From Sceloporus undulatus (Eukaryota; Chordata; Lepidosauria; Squamata; Phrynosomatidae), in NCBI RefSeq assembly GCF_019175285.1, contig NC_056527.1:114304530-114368529 (forward strand): a stretch of DNA of 64,000 nt, given 5' to 3'. The first letter of the stretch is position 1; every line of letters starts with the position of its first letter. This document shows, piece by piece, positions 10,614 through 20,230 of this stretch. The notes beneath the pieces were generated by a model, which worked only from the letters and a program-made list of their open reading frames with translations, had not been told where the DNA came from and did not search any database. Made by a program: the position numbers and the translations under genes.

Positions 10614-10698
10614 GACCCCATCTGGCAAAAAGTGCTGCTGCAATTCGGTGCTTCCATTGCAGCACTGTTGACCAAGCTGGTGGCAAATGGAGAGTAAG
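10614..10698 (+). CDS. MRPL52: MRPL52 coding exon 2
   Basis: Acceptor TTACTTCTAG precedes GACCCCATCT. The exon encodes GPHLAKSAAAIRCFHCS, then TVDQAGGKWRV and two bases of Arg. It corresponds to human AAWAGGQWRLQQGL, so the precursor's basic targeting region continues here. Two donors compete: AGA|gtaagg at 10694 and AAG|gtgggt at 10699. Only the second keeps the frame into the next exon (WRVRQGL), so the exon is ended at 10698. The GT at 10694 looks the stronger donor by sequence alone and would shift the frame. Confidence 0.85.
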
Positions 10699-11142
10699 GT
10701 GGGTGTCAGATGGAGAGGGCAACACTGAAGCTAAAGTAGTGAACCCAAAAAACAAGGTGAAATGGGTGTGTGGCAGTCATTTGTGTCCTGAAATTTAGGA
10801 CAGAGATTGCTGACTGTCAGCCTAGTGACTGTCCTGCCGCTCCCATGATCCCTTGCGGCATTACCACTCCCATAGTCCATCACCAATATGCCAGCAAGGG
10901 CTGATGGCAGTTGCAGTCCAACATCATCTAGAGGGCCATATTTACCCATTCTGTTTTAGAATTATTTTTATGAGGTTATGATTATCATGTGATGCTTACT
11001 ACCAATAGCAAATCCTTATGAGGATCAGAATATTGAAGGGTCCGCCATGATATGTGATAATTGTCAGTGGAGCCAGCACTATCTCTTTTACTATTCTACT
11101 TAATTTATATAGTTGTATAAATGTGTTTGTGTTTCCTTGCAG
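10699..11142. other. MRPL52 intron 2
   Basis: A short inverted repeat with CTGATGGCAGTTGCAGTCCA and AGAGGGCCATATT lies at about 10810-10945, probably a family B MITE relic. The rest looks unique. Confidence 0.5.
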
Positions 11143-11210
11143 GCAAGGTTTACCCGTAAACTCTTCACAGTTTGGACCTTTAACAGACCTGCCTGATTGG
11201 TCATTTGCTG
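11143..11210 (+). CDS. MRPL52: MRPL52 coding exon 3
   Basis: Acceptor TTTCCTTGCAG, donor CTG|gtaaga. It encodes (R)QGLPVNSSQFGPLTDLPDW, then SFA and one base of Asp. This is the conserved centre of mL52 (human [24 protein letters not shown]). The phase enters at 2 and leaves at 1, fitting both neighbours. Conservation of GPLT(D/E)LPDWS is the strongest single piece of evidence for the gene. Confidence 0.93.
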
Positions 11211-11302
11211 GTAAGAAAAACATGCATTCAGCCTGGAGGGGCAGTTTTGGACCACACAGACTGCTAAAAAGAATTTTTAAAAACCAGGTGTTTTGGAAAC
11301 AA

Positions 11303-11480
11303 CAGTTTGCCACCACTTTAACTGCAATAGTTTATTGCTATGGAATACTGGGAATTGTAGTTTGTCTGACAGAGAAGGCTAAATGTCTCACAAAAGTACA
11401 ACGCCAGAATCCCTTAGCACTGAGCCAAGGCAATTCACGTGGTGTCAAACTGCGTTATTTTTGCAGTGCCGATGCAGCCT
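11303..11480. repeat. palindromic MITE, family A (left end worn)
   Basis: CCACTTTAACTGCAATAG and GGGAATTGTAGTTTGTC face the right arm GCAGTGCCGATGCAGCC. It lies inside MRPL52 intron 3. Confidence 0.65.
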
Positions 11481-11575
11481 ATGTCTTGTCAAGTACACAA
11501 GCCCCCATTTTGGATTCTTTAGCATAGAGAGGGGCAGCATCTTCTGTAACACCCATTTTCCTCTTTTTTCCCTAG

Positions 11576-11640
11576 ACGGGCGACCTGCTCCACCAATGAA
11601 AGGTTATCTCAGCCGGCAGGAAAAGAATGCAGAACTTGCA
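11576..11640 (+). CDS. MRPL52: MRPL52 coding exon 4
   Basis: Acceptor TTTTTTCCCTAG and donor GCA|gtaagt frame 65 nt encoding (D)GRPAPPMKGYLSRQEKNAEL plus A. GRPAPPMKG is identical to my memory of human mL52. The exon ends on a complete codon. Confidence 0.93.
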
Positions 11641-11689
11641 GTAAGTTGGGACCATTCAGAGCTTGGGATGTTATTTTTCAGAAGTGATT

Positions 11690-12065
11690 GTGGCCCGGTA
11701 CATACCTTCCTGGATGTCCAGAGCAGCGGTGGCGTTTTTTCCTCTGCAGGGAAGCCGCAGCCACCAAACTGCGTCTTCCCTGTGGAGGAAAAAGAACCCA
11801 CAAAAAGCAGGTTCTTTTAAAACTGCAGGGACGGCATAAACAGTGCGCCACAGGCACACTGGTTACATAAGTGTCACGTGGCAACATGCAGATGCCACGC
11901 GGCGCTTACATAACAATGGCGGCACCCGTGTATACAGGGTGCCACCATTGTTATGGTGCTGCGCCGTACTAGGGTTAGGGACCATGCGGTTGCTGCGTGA
12001 TCCCTTAACCCTAGTATGGTGCCAGCACGTCTGTAGCGCCGTCTGTGCCGCGCCATTGTTAACAT
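11690..12065. repeat. composite inverted-repeat region in MRPL52 intron 4
   Basis: Three hairpin-like units follow each other. 11725-11810 has TTTTTCCTCTGCAGGGAAG opposite CTTCCCTGTGGAGGAAAAA. About 11910-11962 has AACAATGGCGGCACCC opposite GGGTGCCACCATTGTTA. 11967-12025 has ACTAGGGTTAGGGACC opposite TCCCTTAACCCTAGT. The GC-rich content resembles the elements at 28646-28992 and 47998-48290, so nonautonomous hAT-type elements are likely. Confidence 0.5.
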
Positions 12066-12142
12066 TATTTTCTTTTTAAATGCCATTTGTTTTCATTTCT
12101 CACTGGAAAGAACATTACAGATTACATTACTTGCTAGTTACA

Positions 12143-12475
12143 GTCATCCCTCCATATTTGTGGCTTTGATATTTGCGGATTAGATTATTCATGGATTTCA
12201 TCAATATGTTCTCTCTAAGACTGTCTAGGTCCTCCAGTGCAACTCTATGGTCAACTTTCACTAAAAGTTGCACTGAAAGACCATTTGTAGCTCCTCCAGT
12301 GCCATTCTATGGTCAGTGTATGTTGGACATTGACCACAGAGTTGCACTGGTGGACCTAGAGATTCCTAGAGAGGTGTCCTCTCAGGTAAAAACAGTGTTT
12401 TTGTTATTTGTGGTTTTTCCATATTCATGGGGGTCTTGTTCTCTTAACCCTAGCGAATATGGAAGGACAACTGTA
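12143..12475. repeat. DNA-transposon relic, same family as 5800-6100
   Basis: CAGTCATCCCTCCATATTTG at the left and ATATGGAAGGACAACTGTA at the right are inverted. The interior repeats CTCCAGTGCAACTCTATGGT in both orientations. A Tigger-like origin is likely. Confidence 0.6.
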
Positions 12476-12594
12476 CTTGTGTTCATCATTTGTGTAGTAT
12501 GTTCCTAATGTCCCTTTTACGTTGTTTTTAAAAATATTCCAAAGTGAGGCAAAAATTACAGCAAATGTGAAAAGTAAACATGAGACACAAACTG

Positions 12595-12752
12595 CATGGC
12601 GTAGTGGTTTGAGCATTGGACTCTGGAGATCAGGGTTCAATTGCCTGCTATATCATGATAACCTTCAGAATGTCACACACTCTTAGCCCCAGAAAACCCC
12701 ATGATAGAGTCATCATAAGTTAGAAACAACTTGAAGGTACACAACAACAACA
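12595..12752 (+). repeat. tRNA-headed ACA-type SINE, internally shortened
   Basis: GCGTAGTGGTTTGAGC and GGTTCAATTGCC form the head. CATAAGTTAGAAACAACTTG, AAGGTACACAACAACAACAA is the tail. The central part is shorter than in the copy at 4269. Confidence 0.75.
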
Positions 12753-13236
12753 AACATTATACACACACAGGTGAACAAAGAACAAAAATTATTAATAATA
12801 ATAAAGAAACATGCTAGCATTAACATTAAAACATTTTTAAAATGTCTTGAGTTAACCCCTTCTTCAAAGTAATGAGTTATGTAAAGTCATTGGGCTAAAT
12901 TCAACTATTTGTTTCCCTTACAGTACACCTATTAAATCAATGCCAAGTTGGAAAGTCAGCACTTAATGCAAGTTCCATTAAACCAGTAAGCCTGTTTTAG
13001 CTGAGACCAACAGATTTAGGCCATTACTTTGGGCTTGGCACATTGAAAACTGGACAGAGCTTCTATCCTTTTAATGTTTATGCAGAAGCAGTTATTTCAG
13101 CAAGTGTTGTTTAATATGCAATGAAGTAACAAGCCACACCAGCTGAAATCACTGCTTCTGCAGAATCATTAAATATACAGGAGCCCTCTCGGGTTTTTAC
13201 TTTGGCAACCCTAATCATGTGACTTCTATGGTCTGG
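12753..13236. other. MRPL52 intron 4, no recognised feature
   Basis: Mostly AT-rich unique sequence. 12887-13150 has weak inverted similarity to 13080-13210 (AGAAGCAGTTATTTCAGC against GCTGAAATCACTGCTTCTGC), perhaps an old palindromic element. Confidence 0.4.
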
Positions 13237-13471
13237 GGCTGTTGTTGTGTGCCTTCAAGTCGTGTCCTACGTATGACGACCCTAAGGAGAACTGTCATGG
13301 GTTTTCTTGACAAGTTTCTTCACAGGGGGTTTCCCATTGCCATCCTCTGAGGCTGAGAGAGTGTGACTTGGCCAAGGTCCCCCAGTGGATTTTATGGCTC
13401 ATCAGGATTTGAACCCTAATCTCCAGAGTTGTATTCCAACACTCAAACCACTATGCCACATTGGCTCTCAA
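13237..13471 (-). repeat. tRNA-headed ACA-type SINE
   Basis: TGTTGTGTGCCTTCAAGTCG opens the reversed tail; GGCTGAGAGAGTGTGACTTG and the reversed B box GGATTTGAACCC lead to CAAACCACTATGCCACATTG. Confidence 0.8.
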
Positions 13472-14370
13472 GGTTTGAGGTTACAGTTCCCCAGAATATT
13501 GAAAACTGGATTTGTGATTTTTGGGGGTAGGGTTGCTAGAGTGAAAACTGGAGACAGCTCCTGTCCCTTGTGCACAAGAGGCATTTTTAGCAGGTGTGGC
13601 TAGTGCCTACAACCAGGTAAAAAGGAACAATTCCCCCAATGCAAAAGTTTTCAATCTGGCAACGCTTCTCTAGGAAGAAAGGAGACGTTAAACTAGTAGG
13701 ATTTTAAAAATCAGTGGTTGCTCTTTAGCATGTGATAACCCATTAAAAGCAAATAGGGCTGTACCCCACAAGGAAAAGAATCCGGAGTATTTCAAGGTGT
13801 GCTTCTGAACATGTGAAGAATGGCCCACCAGCAGGTTCATCCTTCTCAGCTTAGGCTACTTCACAGGGTTCCTGTGAGCATAAAGGAGGAGAGGAAACCA
13901 GCTATGCCCACCACTAAACTCACTGAAAGAAAAGCGGTATGCAAATATAATTGACAGTAATAATTACTCTGGATGTTGTGTATTAATAGTGTACTTCTGA
14001 GCATGGGAAGAATATCCCACCAGTGGATAATCACACACAGTCCTTTTGGTGTCTTGTAAAAGATAGGACAAAACTGTTGTTTCAGGTACAGTTTGAACAA
14101 GCATCTTCTTGGGAATACTCCAAACCTTCAGAATTGTGATTTTGTTCACTCTGGAATAGCCTAATCCTTTTTGGAGAGCTGCACTTCTCTTGGTTAACTA
14201 GGTTGGTTGAAAGACAAGACAACTGGGTTTGAAACTGGGTTTGAATTCATGGTGTAGACATAATTAATTAATGTACTCTCATGTCCTTGTTGTCCCCTCA
14301 TGACAAATAGTTGAGAAGGTGGGAAAGGCCTCTCTAGGATGCTCTACTAACTCCCATCTTGCCTCCACAG
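13472..14370. other. MRPL52 intron 4, distal part
   Basis: I see no exon. 13780-14015 repeats a CTTCTGAACATG/AGAATGGCCCACCAG motif twice (about 13802 and 13994), perhaps an old duplication or retroposon piece. The rest appears unique. Confidence 0.35.
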
Positions 14371-14517
14371 CGTCGTGTCGCCATGATTTCAGCCGAGATG
14401 GATCATGGGATTGAGAAGTGGGAAGCCCAGCAGAGAGAACAGGAGCGACAGGCTCAGGAAAAACGATGCAACAGGCTCCAGCCAAAAGGAAACTTCTTCC
14501 CAGAGACTGCCAAATAA
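14371..14517 (+). CDS. MRPL52: MRPL52 coding exon 5 with stop
   Basis: Acceptor CTTGCCTCCACAG leads into RRVAMISAEMDHGIEKWEAQ, QREQERQAQEKRCNRLQ and PKGNFFPETAK before TAA. The Gln/Glu/Arg-rich helix matches the C-terminal helix of human mL52 ([20 protein letters not shown]). Joined coding length is 393 nt, or 130 residues against 123 in human, and all five phases agree. The gene converges on MMP14. Confidence 0.92.
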   Translation, partial: RRVAMISAEMDHGIEKWEAQQREQERQAQEKRCNRLQPKGNFFPETAK

Positions 14518-14518
14518 A
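14513..14518 (+). terminator. AATAAA overlapping the MRPL52 stop codon
   Basis: The stop TAA lies inside a canonical AATAAA, followed by T-rich CTTTTTTCCC. I see no other AATAAA in the next 500 bp. If used, the 3' UTR would be only about 15-30 nt. Confidence 0.35.
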
Positions 14519-14867
14519 TACTTTTTTCCCTAACCTTGGGCTAGATGTGTCAAGAAGTTCCTTTTTTAAATAATGAAGAGTTCTTTTTAAAAAACACTGA
14601 AGAATTAATTCTTTCCTTCATCAGTCAGCACAGCCCTATGGCCATTCTTTATTTTTGTGGGCCCAGACATCTTTGTTTACATGTGGCAGCCATTTTGTAT
14701 GTTGTGACTAATGGACTGGGCAGTATATTACACACTGTGGTGGATGGGCTTTAGATGGTAGAAAGTTGCCTCAGTGTCTTCCTTCCGCTTACACCTGGGG
14801 CAGTGTTGTGGACTGAGACGTCTAAGCTTAACGTTTACATTGGGGGAAACAATTAGTTTATCCTAAA

Positions 14868-15053
14868 GCCACTATGGTATAGTGGTTTGAGTGTAGGAGT
14901 ATGATTCTGGAGACCAGGATTCGATTTCCTACTCAACCATGAAAATCCACTGGGTGACCTTGGGCAAGTCACATATGCTCAGCCCCAGAAGACCCTGTGA
15001 TAGAGTCACCATAAGCCAGAAATGTGTTGAAGGCACACAACAACAGCAACAAA
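14868..15053 (+). repeat. tRNA-headed ACA-type SINE
   Basis: TATAGTGGTTTGAGTG head, GGTGACCTTGGGCAAGTCAC body and AAGGCACACAACAACAGCAA tail. Confidence 0.8.
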
Positions 15054-15615
15054 GCTAGGCATCACAAGTCTGTTTCTGTTATAAGCCAAGAATTCTGGCT
15101 TACATCACTATAAACCATGAATCCTGGTTTATTAGTCCATAATGTGAGTTAACTGTTGGTTCAACAGCTTGATTATGCTCTTTGCACAAGGGGTAAACAA
15201 ACCAGGTGTGGACAGTAGGATAACAGTTGAACTATATGGTTTATTTTGCACATAGGAAACTGGATTTGTGAACCAATTGACAAACCCTGGCTAAAAACTG
15301 GGCTGGAAATTTTGACTTGTTTGGGCACAATAAACTAGATCTGCATAACTTGATGCAGACTACACCTCACAATGGCTGTAGGGTTGATGGGAATTGCAAT
15401 CCAAGACATGTCATCACCCTTCATATGCTCATGTGAAGACCCTGCCTTCTCTGTTTAGTCTTTTTACTCACCTGTATGAATGGGGAAAACAAAGCAGGAG
15501 AAAATAGGCATGTTGTGATTTTGTAAATTAGGATTTCTGACTTAAAGTCATGTGCAAATATAGCATCCCACCCATTCATATGGTGTAATTTAATTAAAAT
15601 TTTTGCTAAGGATAG
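15054..15615. other. intergenic, few recognised features
   Basis: 15070-15300 contains inverted CCAAGAATTCTGG/AACCATGAATCCTGG and GCTAAAAACTGGGCTGG stretches, perhaps an old DNA element. The rest is unique. No exon seen. Confidence 0.35.
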
Positions 15616-16112
15616 AAGGGAGGGCCAGTGTGGTTCTTGTGGTTTGAGTGTTGAAGGCAGACTGGAGGCCAGGGTTTGAATTCCCACTTGACATGGAAAC
15701 CCATGTGATGATTTTGGGCAAGTCACACTCTCAGCCTCAGAGGAAGGCAAAGAGGTGGTTTAGAAAAGGGAAGCCACCTCTGGCCAAATCTTCCAAGAAA
15801 AACCCAAACCACAACCCTGTTATAACTTCACCTTTGTTGTTGTGTGCCTTTGAATCATTTCCAGTTTATGGTGACCCTAAGGCGGGGTTTTCTTGGCACG
15901 ATTTGTTCAGAAGTTTGCTATTGCCTTCACCTGAAGCTGAGATAGTATGACTTGCCCATAGTCACTCAGTGGGTTTCATAGCTGAGCTGGGAATCAAACC
16001 CTGGTCTGCAGAGTCATAGTCCAATCCCCAAACAACTATGACACTGTGGCTCTCCAGCTTCACCTTGGGGTCACCCTAATTTGGAAAAGACTTGAAGACA
16101 CACAACACCAAA
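15616..16112 (+). repeat. ACA-type SINE split by a second SINE
   Basis: The plus-strand element runs 15616-15834 (CTTGTGGTTTGAGTGTTG head) and resumes at 16067-16112 (GGGGTCACCCTAATTTGGAA, GACTTGAAGACACACAACACC tail). The gap holds the reversed SINE 15835-16057. CTTCACCTT is repeated at 15826-15834 and 16058-16066, the target-site duplication of the inserted copy. Confidence 0.85.
15835..16057 (-). repeat. ACA-type SINE nested in another ACA-type SINE
   Basis: Starts TGTTGTTGTGTGCCTTTGAA and ends CTATGACACTGTGGCTCTCC. It is flanked by a perfect 9-bp CTTCACCTT repeat, so it is younger than the element it sits in. Confidence 0.85.
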
Positions 16113-16825
16113 GAGAGGGCCTCTGAGCATACCTAAAGCATTTCCCCTTCCTCTGCTACCCTAGGCAGACAGCGTTTCAATACTGCCAAGATGCTGAGCT
16201 TCTGGGAAACATTAAATTTGCTTGGATCTCCTTGCGCAAATGAAGCACTGGCAACCCTGGCCTTCAGGGTAGGGGAGGCGAAGGTAGGACAAGAGTTGCC
16301 AAGAATTCACACTCATTATTCTGCCTCTGTCATCTGGCTCAAGGCGTGCGTGTGTGTTTTTTGTAAGTTGGGGGAGATCCCAGCCTGGCTTCAATTTGGG
16401 TGGTGGCCACCAGCCAGCTTGGAAAGAATGTTGGCTCTCCTTTGTGGAGGGAAGAAAGGAGCAGCACAGCCTTCTTTCCAGCTGTGTGGATTCCCTCTTG
16501 AGCTTTCTGTAGGGTTTCTCTCTCTCTTTCCTTTTTTCACCTTCCTTTCTTCCTGGCCCCGTGGGAACCTCTGCCTGCTGGAGCTGAGGTCACACACTGA
16601 GGGAGGGAAAGAAATAAAGAACGAGAAGGCTGAATGAAAAAGAATGAGAGATCCCAAACCCTAGCCATGTATATGCGTGGTCATGTTCATAGTGAGAAAG
16701 ACGGCTCTCCTGCATTGATGATCCCATCCATTCTAGCCTTCCTCCACCCCTAGAATTGGATTTTTCATAAATTTTGGAAGGAGAAAGTTGAGAGAATCCT
16801 ATACACTCAGTTGTGTCTGTGTGTG
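16113..16825. other. intergenic, unrecognised
   Basis: A 148-codon open frame (16191-16637, plus) has no recognised similarity and overlaps a pyrimidine-rich stretch, so it is not called. No repeat family recognised. Confidence 0.35.
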
Positions 16826-17036
16826 CTGTGTGCCTTGAAGTCATTTCAGACTTATGGCAGCCCTAAGGTGAATTTACTGCAGGGACGTCTTGCCAATTTT
16901 CTTCAGAGGGGGTTTGCCATTTCTATCCTCTGAGGCTGAGAGAGTGTGACTTGTCCAAAGTCACCCAGTCGGTTTTCATGGCCAAGTGGGGATTCAAACC
17001 CTGCTCTCCAAATTACTATGCCATGCTGACTCTCAT
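16826..17036 (-). repeat. tRNA-headed ACA-type SINE
   Basis: GTGTGCCTTGAAGTCATTTC reversed tail, GAGGCTGAGAGAGTGTGAC body, GGGGATTCAAACCCTGCTC reversed B box. Confidence 0.8.
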
Positions 17037-17280
17037 GCACCCAGTATCTTCCCTTCTTTCCCAGTAGTGGCTTCTTGAGGTTATGCTTAGCTTAATTTAA
17101 ACAACTTGGACAACTCTTAAAATATGCATTGTTGGCTACTTCTACCAGTTCTCCCTCAGCCGACCTTTCTCCAGGCATTTGGGATGGCAGCTCCCATCAT
17201 TTTCACTGTGTACATCACAGGCTGTGCTAAAGGATGTGGATAGTTGTCTTCCAAACCATCTGGAGAGCATCATTCTAGGA

Positions 17281-17419
17281 CAGTGGTTCCCAAGCTTTTG
17301 GTCCTCCAGATGTTTGGGATTTGAGCTTCCAGCACTCCCGACTGTCGGCCAAGCTGGCTGGGGCTTCTGGGAGCTGAAGTCCAGAACATTTAGAGGGCCA
17401 AAGTTTGGTGACCATTGGT
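17281..17419. repeat. palindromic MITE, family B
   Basis: GTTCCCAAGCTTTTGGTCCT at the left pairs with AGGGCCAAAGTTTGGTGACC at the right; the arms hold TCTGGGAGCTGAAGTCCAGA. Other copies lie at 18808, 24560, 41267, 53449 and 62747. Confidence 0.65.
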
Positions 17420-18130
17420 TTAGAGGATGCTCTGTAAAGCCTGGTCCTTCAACCCATGCTTCTGCCTGCCTCGTCCATCCATCCCTTCCCTTAACATCTC
17501 AGGCCTGGGTTTCTCTCTAGCTTTCTAATACAGGAACTTGGATGCCAAATTTGGGTCAGTGGCTCAGCCAGGGGTGGGAACAGAGCAGGGTTATTTTTCA
17601 CCCCAGTTCCAAAAAAAATCATCATCTTTCCATAACAGGATCCTACTGGCAAGAGATGAGATCAAGCCAAGCCCAGCCCTGCTGGATTTTTTTGCAAGAG
17701 GAGCAGAGGGAGAGAGGGAGGGTGGTGTGAGATGCTCCCATTCCTTCCCTTCTGCTCCCCCTTCCCCCCCCCCACCACCATCTCAGCCTTGCTAATTCCA
17801 GCTGTGTTTTGAACACATCTTTTTCCTCCCGCCCCACATCTGTAATTGCTTCCAGATGTGGCAGCCACGAAAGCAAGATGAGATCAGCGCCTGGGACTTT
17901 GGCCAAGTGCACGGGACCCAGAGGGACAGCCAACAGAGTGGAAGGGAGGGGAAAGCAACATAGCTAGGGTAGATTCAGGCCTCCAACTCCAGCCCCCCAT
18001 GTGTTCAGAGCTTCCAGTGCCCCCCAGTCTCACCACAGCTCAGCAAAGACAGCCAAAGAGATGGTTGGGACATTCCAGCTGATGTCTAGCTCTATGTCCC
18101 TGCCAGTTTCCACTGCATTATTCCTAACTC
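17420..18130. other. intergenic, unrecognised
   Basis: Contains a C-run (17767-17775) and GA/CT-rich stretches. No exon or known repeat. Confidence 0.35.
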
Positions 18131-18351
18131 AGGCTGCATCTGCACTGCAGAAATAATCCAGTTTGACCCCACTTTAACTCCCATGGCTCAATGCTATGAA
18201 ATTCTGGGAACTGTAGTTAGTTATGGTACCAGAGCTGAGAAAAAAAAGCTAAATATCTCACAAAACTACAAAACCCAGAATTCCATAGCCTTGAGCCATA
18301 GCAGTTAAAGTGGGGTTAAACTGGATTATTTCTGCAGTGCGGATGCAGCCT
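18131..18351. repeat. palindromic MITE, family A, near full length
   Basis: AGGCTGCATCTGCACTGCAG at the left pairs with CTGCAGTGCGGATGCAGCCT at the right. Inner arms are TTCTGGGAACTGTAGTTAG and CAAAACTACAAAACCCAGAA. Confidence 0.8.
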
Positions 18352-18545
18352 TAGTTGATCAGTGGCAGGGCTGTATAATTGGCGTCACATTGGCAGAGAC
18401 AGGATACAGGGCTCTGTGTGTCATGAATGCATCTCAGGTGGTTTGATTTTTATATAGTATTGTGTGTCTTTAGTAAATGTCGTTTGTTTTAACCCTTTAA
18501 ATTCTTATTTTTCCCTGCTAGATTTTTTGACTTACATCCAATGTA

Positions 18546-19071
18546 ATTACTGTATATACTCATGTGTAAGTCTAGAAATTGTTGTCAAAAAAATTGACCC
18601 AGAAAAACCTGAGTCAACTTATCCACGGGTCAGTGTAAGTACTGTACTTTAACTCTTATTTTAAAAGGAACCATCCCCTTGTGCAATCTGTCCTGAAAGT
18701 ACTCACACCCCTCTGCTCTCTCATCCATCCATCCTTTAGCATGGGCACAAACAGTTATGCCCACTGGAGTTAAGTTATTTGGCATTGTTTTCCTTTGCTT
18801 CATTCTGTGGTGCACAAACTTTGGTCCCCCAGATGTTTTTGACTTCATATCCCAGAATTCCTGACTATTGGCCAAGCTGGCTGGGACTTCTGGGAGCTGA
18901 AGTCCAAAACACCTGGAGAACCAAAGTTTAGGAACCACTACATATCCTTTGTAACATGCCCCTAAGTTTTACCTTTGACTTATCCACAGATCATATCAAA
19001 ATCCATAATTTTGGCCCCAAAACCTGCCCTCAACTTATACATGAGGTCGACTGAGTTGAGTGTATACAGTA
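18546..19071. repeat. mariner-like palindromic element with nested family B MITE
   Basis: TACTGTATATACTCATGTGT at the left pairs with GAGTTGAGTGTATACAGTA at the right, as expected for TA-flanked Tc1/mariner relics. GAGTCAACTTATCCACGG and CTTTGACTTATCCACAGATC are inner inverted repeats. 18808-18939 is a family B MITE inserted inside. Confidence 0.65.
18808..18939. repeat. palindromic MITE, family B, nested
   Basis: TGGTGCACAAACTTTGGTCC at the left and AACCAAAGTTTAGGAACCAC at the right enclose CCCAGAATTCCTGACTATTG. It interrupts the element 18546-19071. Confidence 0.7.
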
Positions 19072-20001
19072 CTCCTCCCATTCCCTCGGACATCCAAAGT
19101 TGCCTTCAAAAGAAATAGATGCCAGCTATTTATAACAAGCACACTGATGTCTCCTACACAATAAATATGGCTAAGCCTTCAGCCTCCAGAGGCTGGACCA
19201 AAATGTGATCAACATTCCTCCAGAGAGGACCAAAAACATTCTTCCAGAAGGGGATCAAAATGTGATCAACAGAGGTGGTTTTACAGATCAGCGCATGTAG
19301 AAATTGGAGCACAGTTCCTCCGGCTGTGTGCTGCGCCAACTCAACCAGTTCCCGCACCAAACAAAACAACAACCACCCCCAAGACACACAATTTTCCAGA
19401 ATTGTCGCCTTGATTGGCAAAGCAAAATACTAGGAAGCAAGATTTCAAAATAAACATTGCACAATAGGATGAGGCAGGATAGCAATTTTTGAGAGGGAGT
19501 GCCACTTTCTTTCAAAAACAAGCAAGCTAGAATTCTATACAATTTCGAATGGGGACAGGGAAACAGAAGATTTCACTCTTCCTGTTCGCCTTGCGACGTC
19601 GTCACATCCAAAGCCGGTCTTGGCTGTTTGGCACTAGAATCTGCCAAAGATGATCTTATGCATCTAATTTTGGCAAGGAAACAATAGCAGACCATCCTGT
19701 TTCCTGGTCATTCTCTCTAACAAGTCCATTTCGCTCACCCATTTTAACTGGGTAAGCCATCCTGAATTGTGAGAAGCAGCTATGTGAAATCAAAAATGAG
19801 CATTTCATTTGCTATTACAGATGCTGTGGACCTCGTTACAATTAATTCCAACTTCATCCTTGACCATTGGCTATAGTTGCTGGGATTAATGGGATTTAGA
19901 ATCAAGCAGCCCCTGGAGGATCAGATTCTCTAGCCTTGCCATAGTTGAAACCTTAAGATAATGCTACAAGCTTATTCCACTTTGAAAGTGATGTGTAAGT
20001 A
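19072..20001. other. intergenic, mostly unrecognised
   Basis: 19180-19290 repeats AAAATGTGATCAACA twice about 65 bp apart. 19835-19930 resembles a worn family B element (TTGCTGGGATTAATGGGATT). No exon seen. Confidence 0.35.
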
Positions 20002-20230
20002 CAGTCGGCCCTCTGTATCCATGGATTTTGCATCCATGGAGTCAATCAACCACGGTTCGAAAATATCCATAAATATTTTCCCCCCCCCCAAAAAAAAAAC
20101 CTTGATTCGGTTGCTTTATAGATGCCATTTTTACTACTCCATTGTAAATTGTGAGATTTGAGCATCCACAAATTGTGGTATCCACAGAGTCCTGAAATTA
20201 AACCCCAGGAGATACCAAGGACCCACAGTA
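20002..20230. repeat. mariner/Tigger-like nonautonomous element
   Basis: CAGTCGGCCCTCTGTATCCA, TCAATCAACCACGG and CGAAAATATCC at the left, then GAGCATCCACAAATTGTGG and ATACCAAGGACCCACAGTA at the right, match the ends of mammalian Tigger/MER8-type elements as I recall them. TA flanks both ends. Confidence 0.75.

Noticed and set aside
11843-12079. open frames across the GC-rich palindromes in MRPL52 intron 4
   Set aside because: Open on both strands because of the inverted repeats; no similarity to known proteins.
16191-16637. 148-codon open frame, plus strand
   Set aside because: No recognised domain, no splice context, low-complexity C-terminal half.
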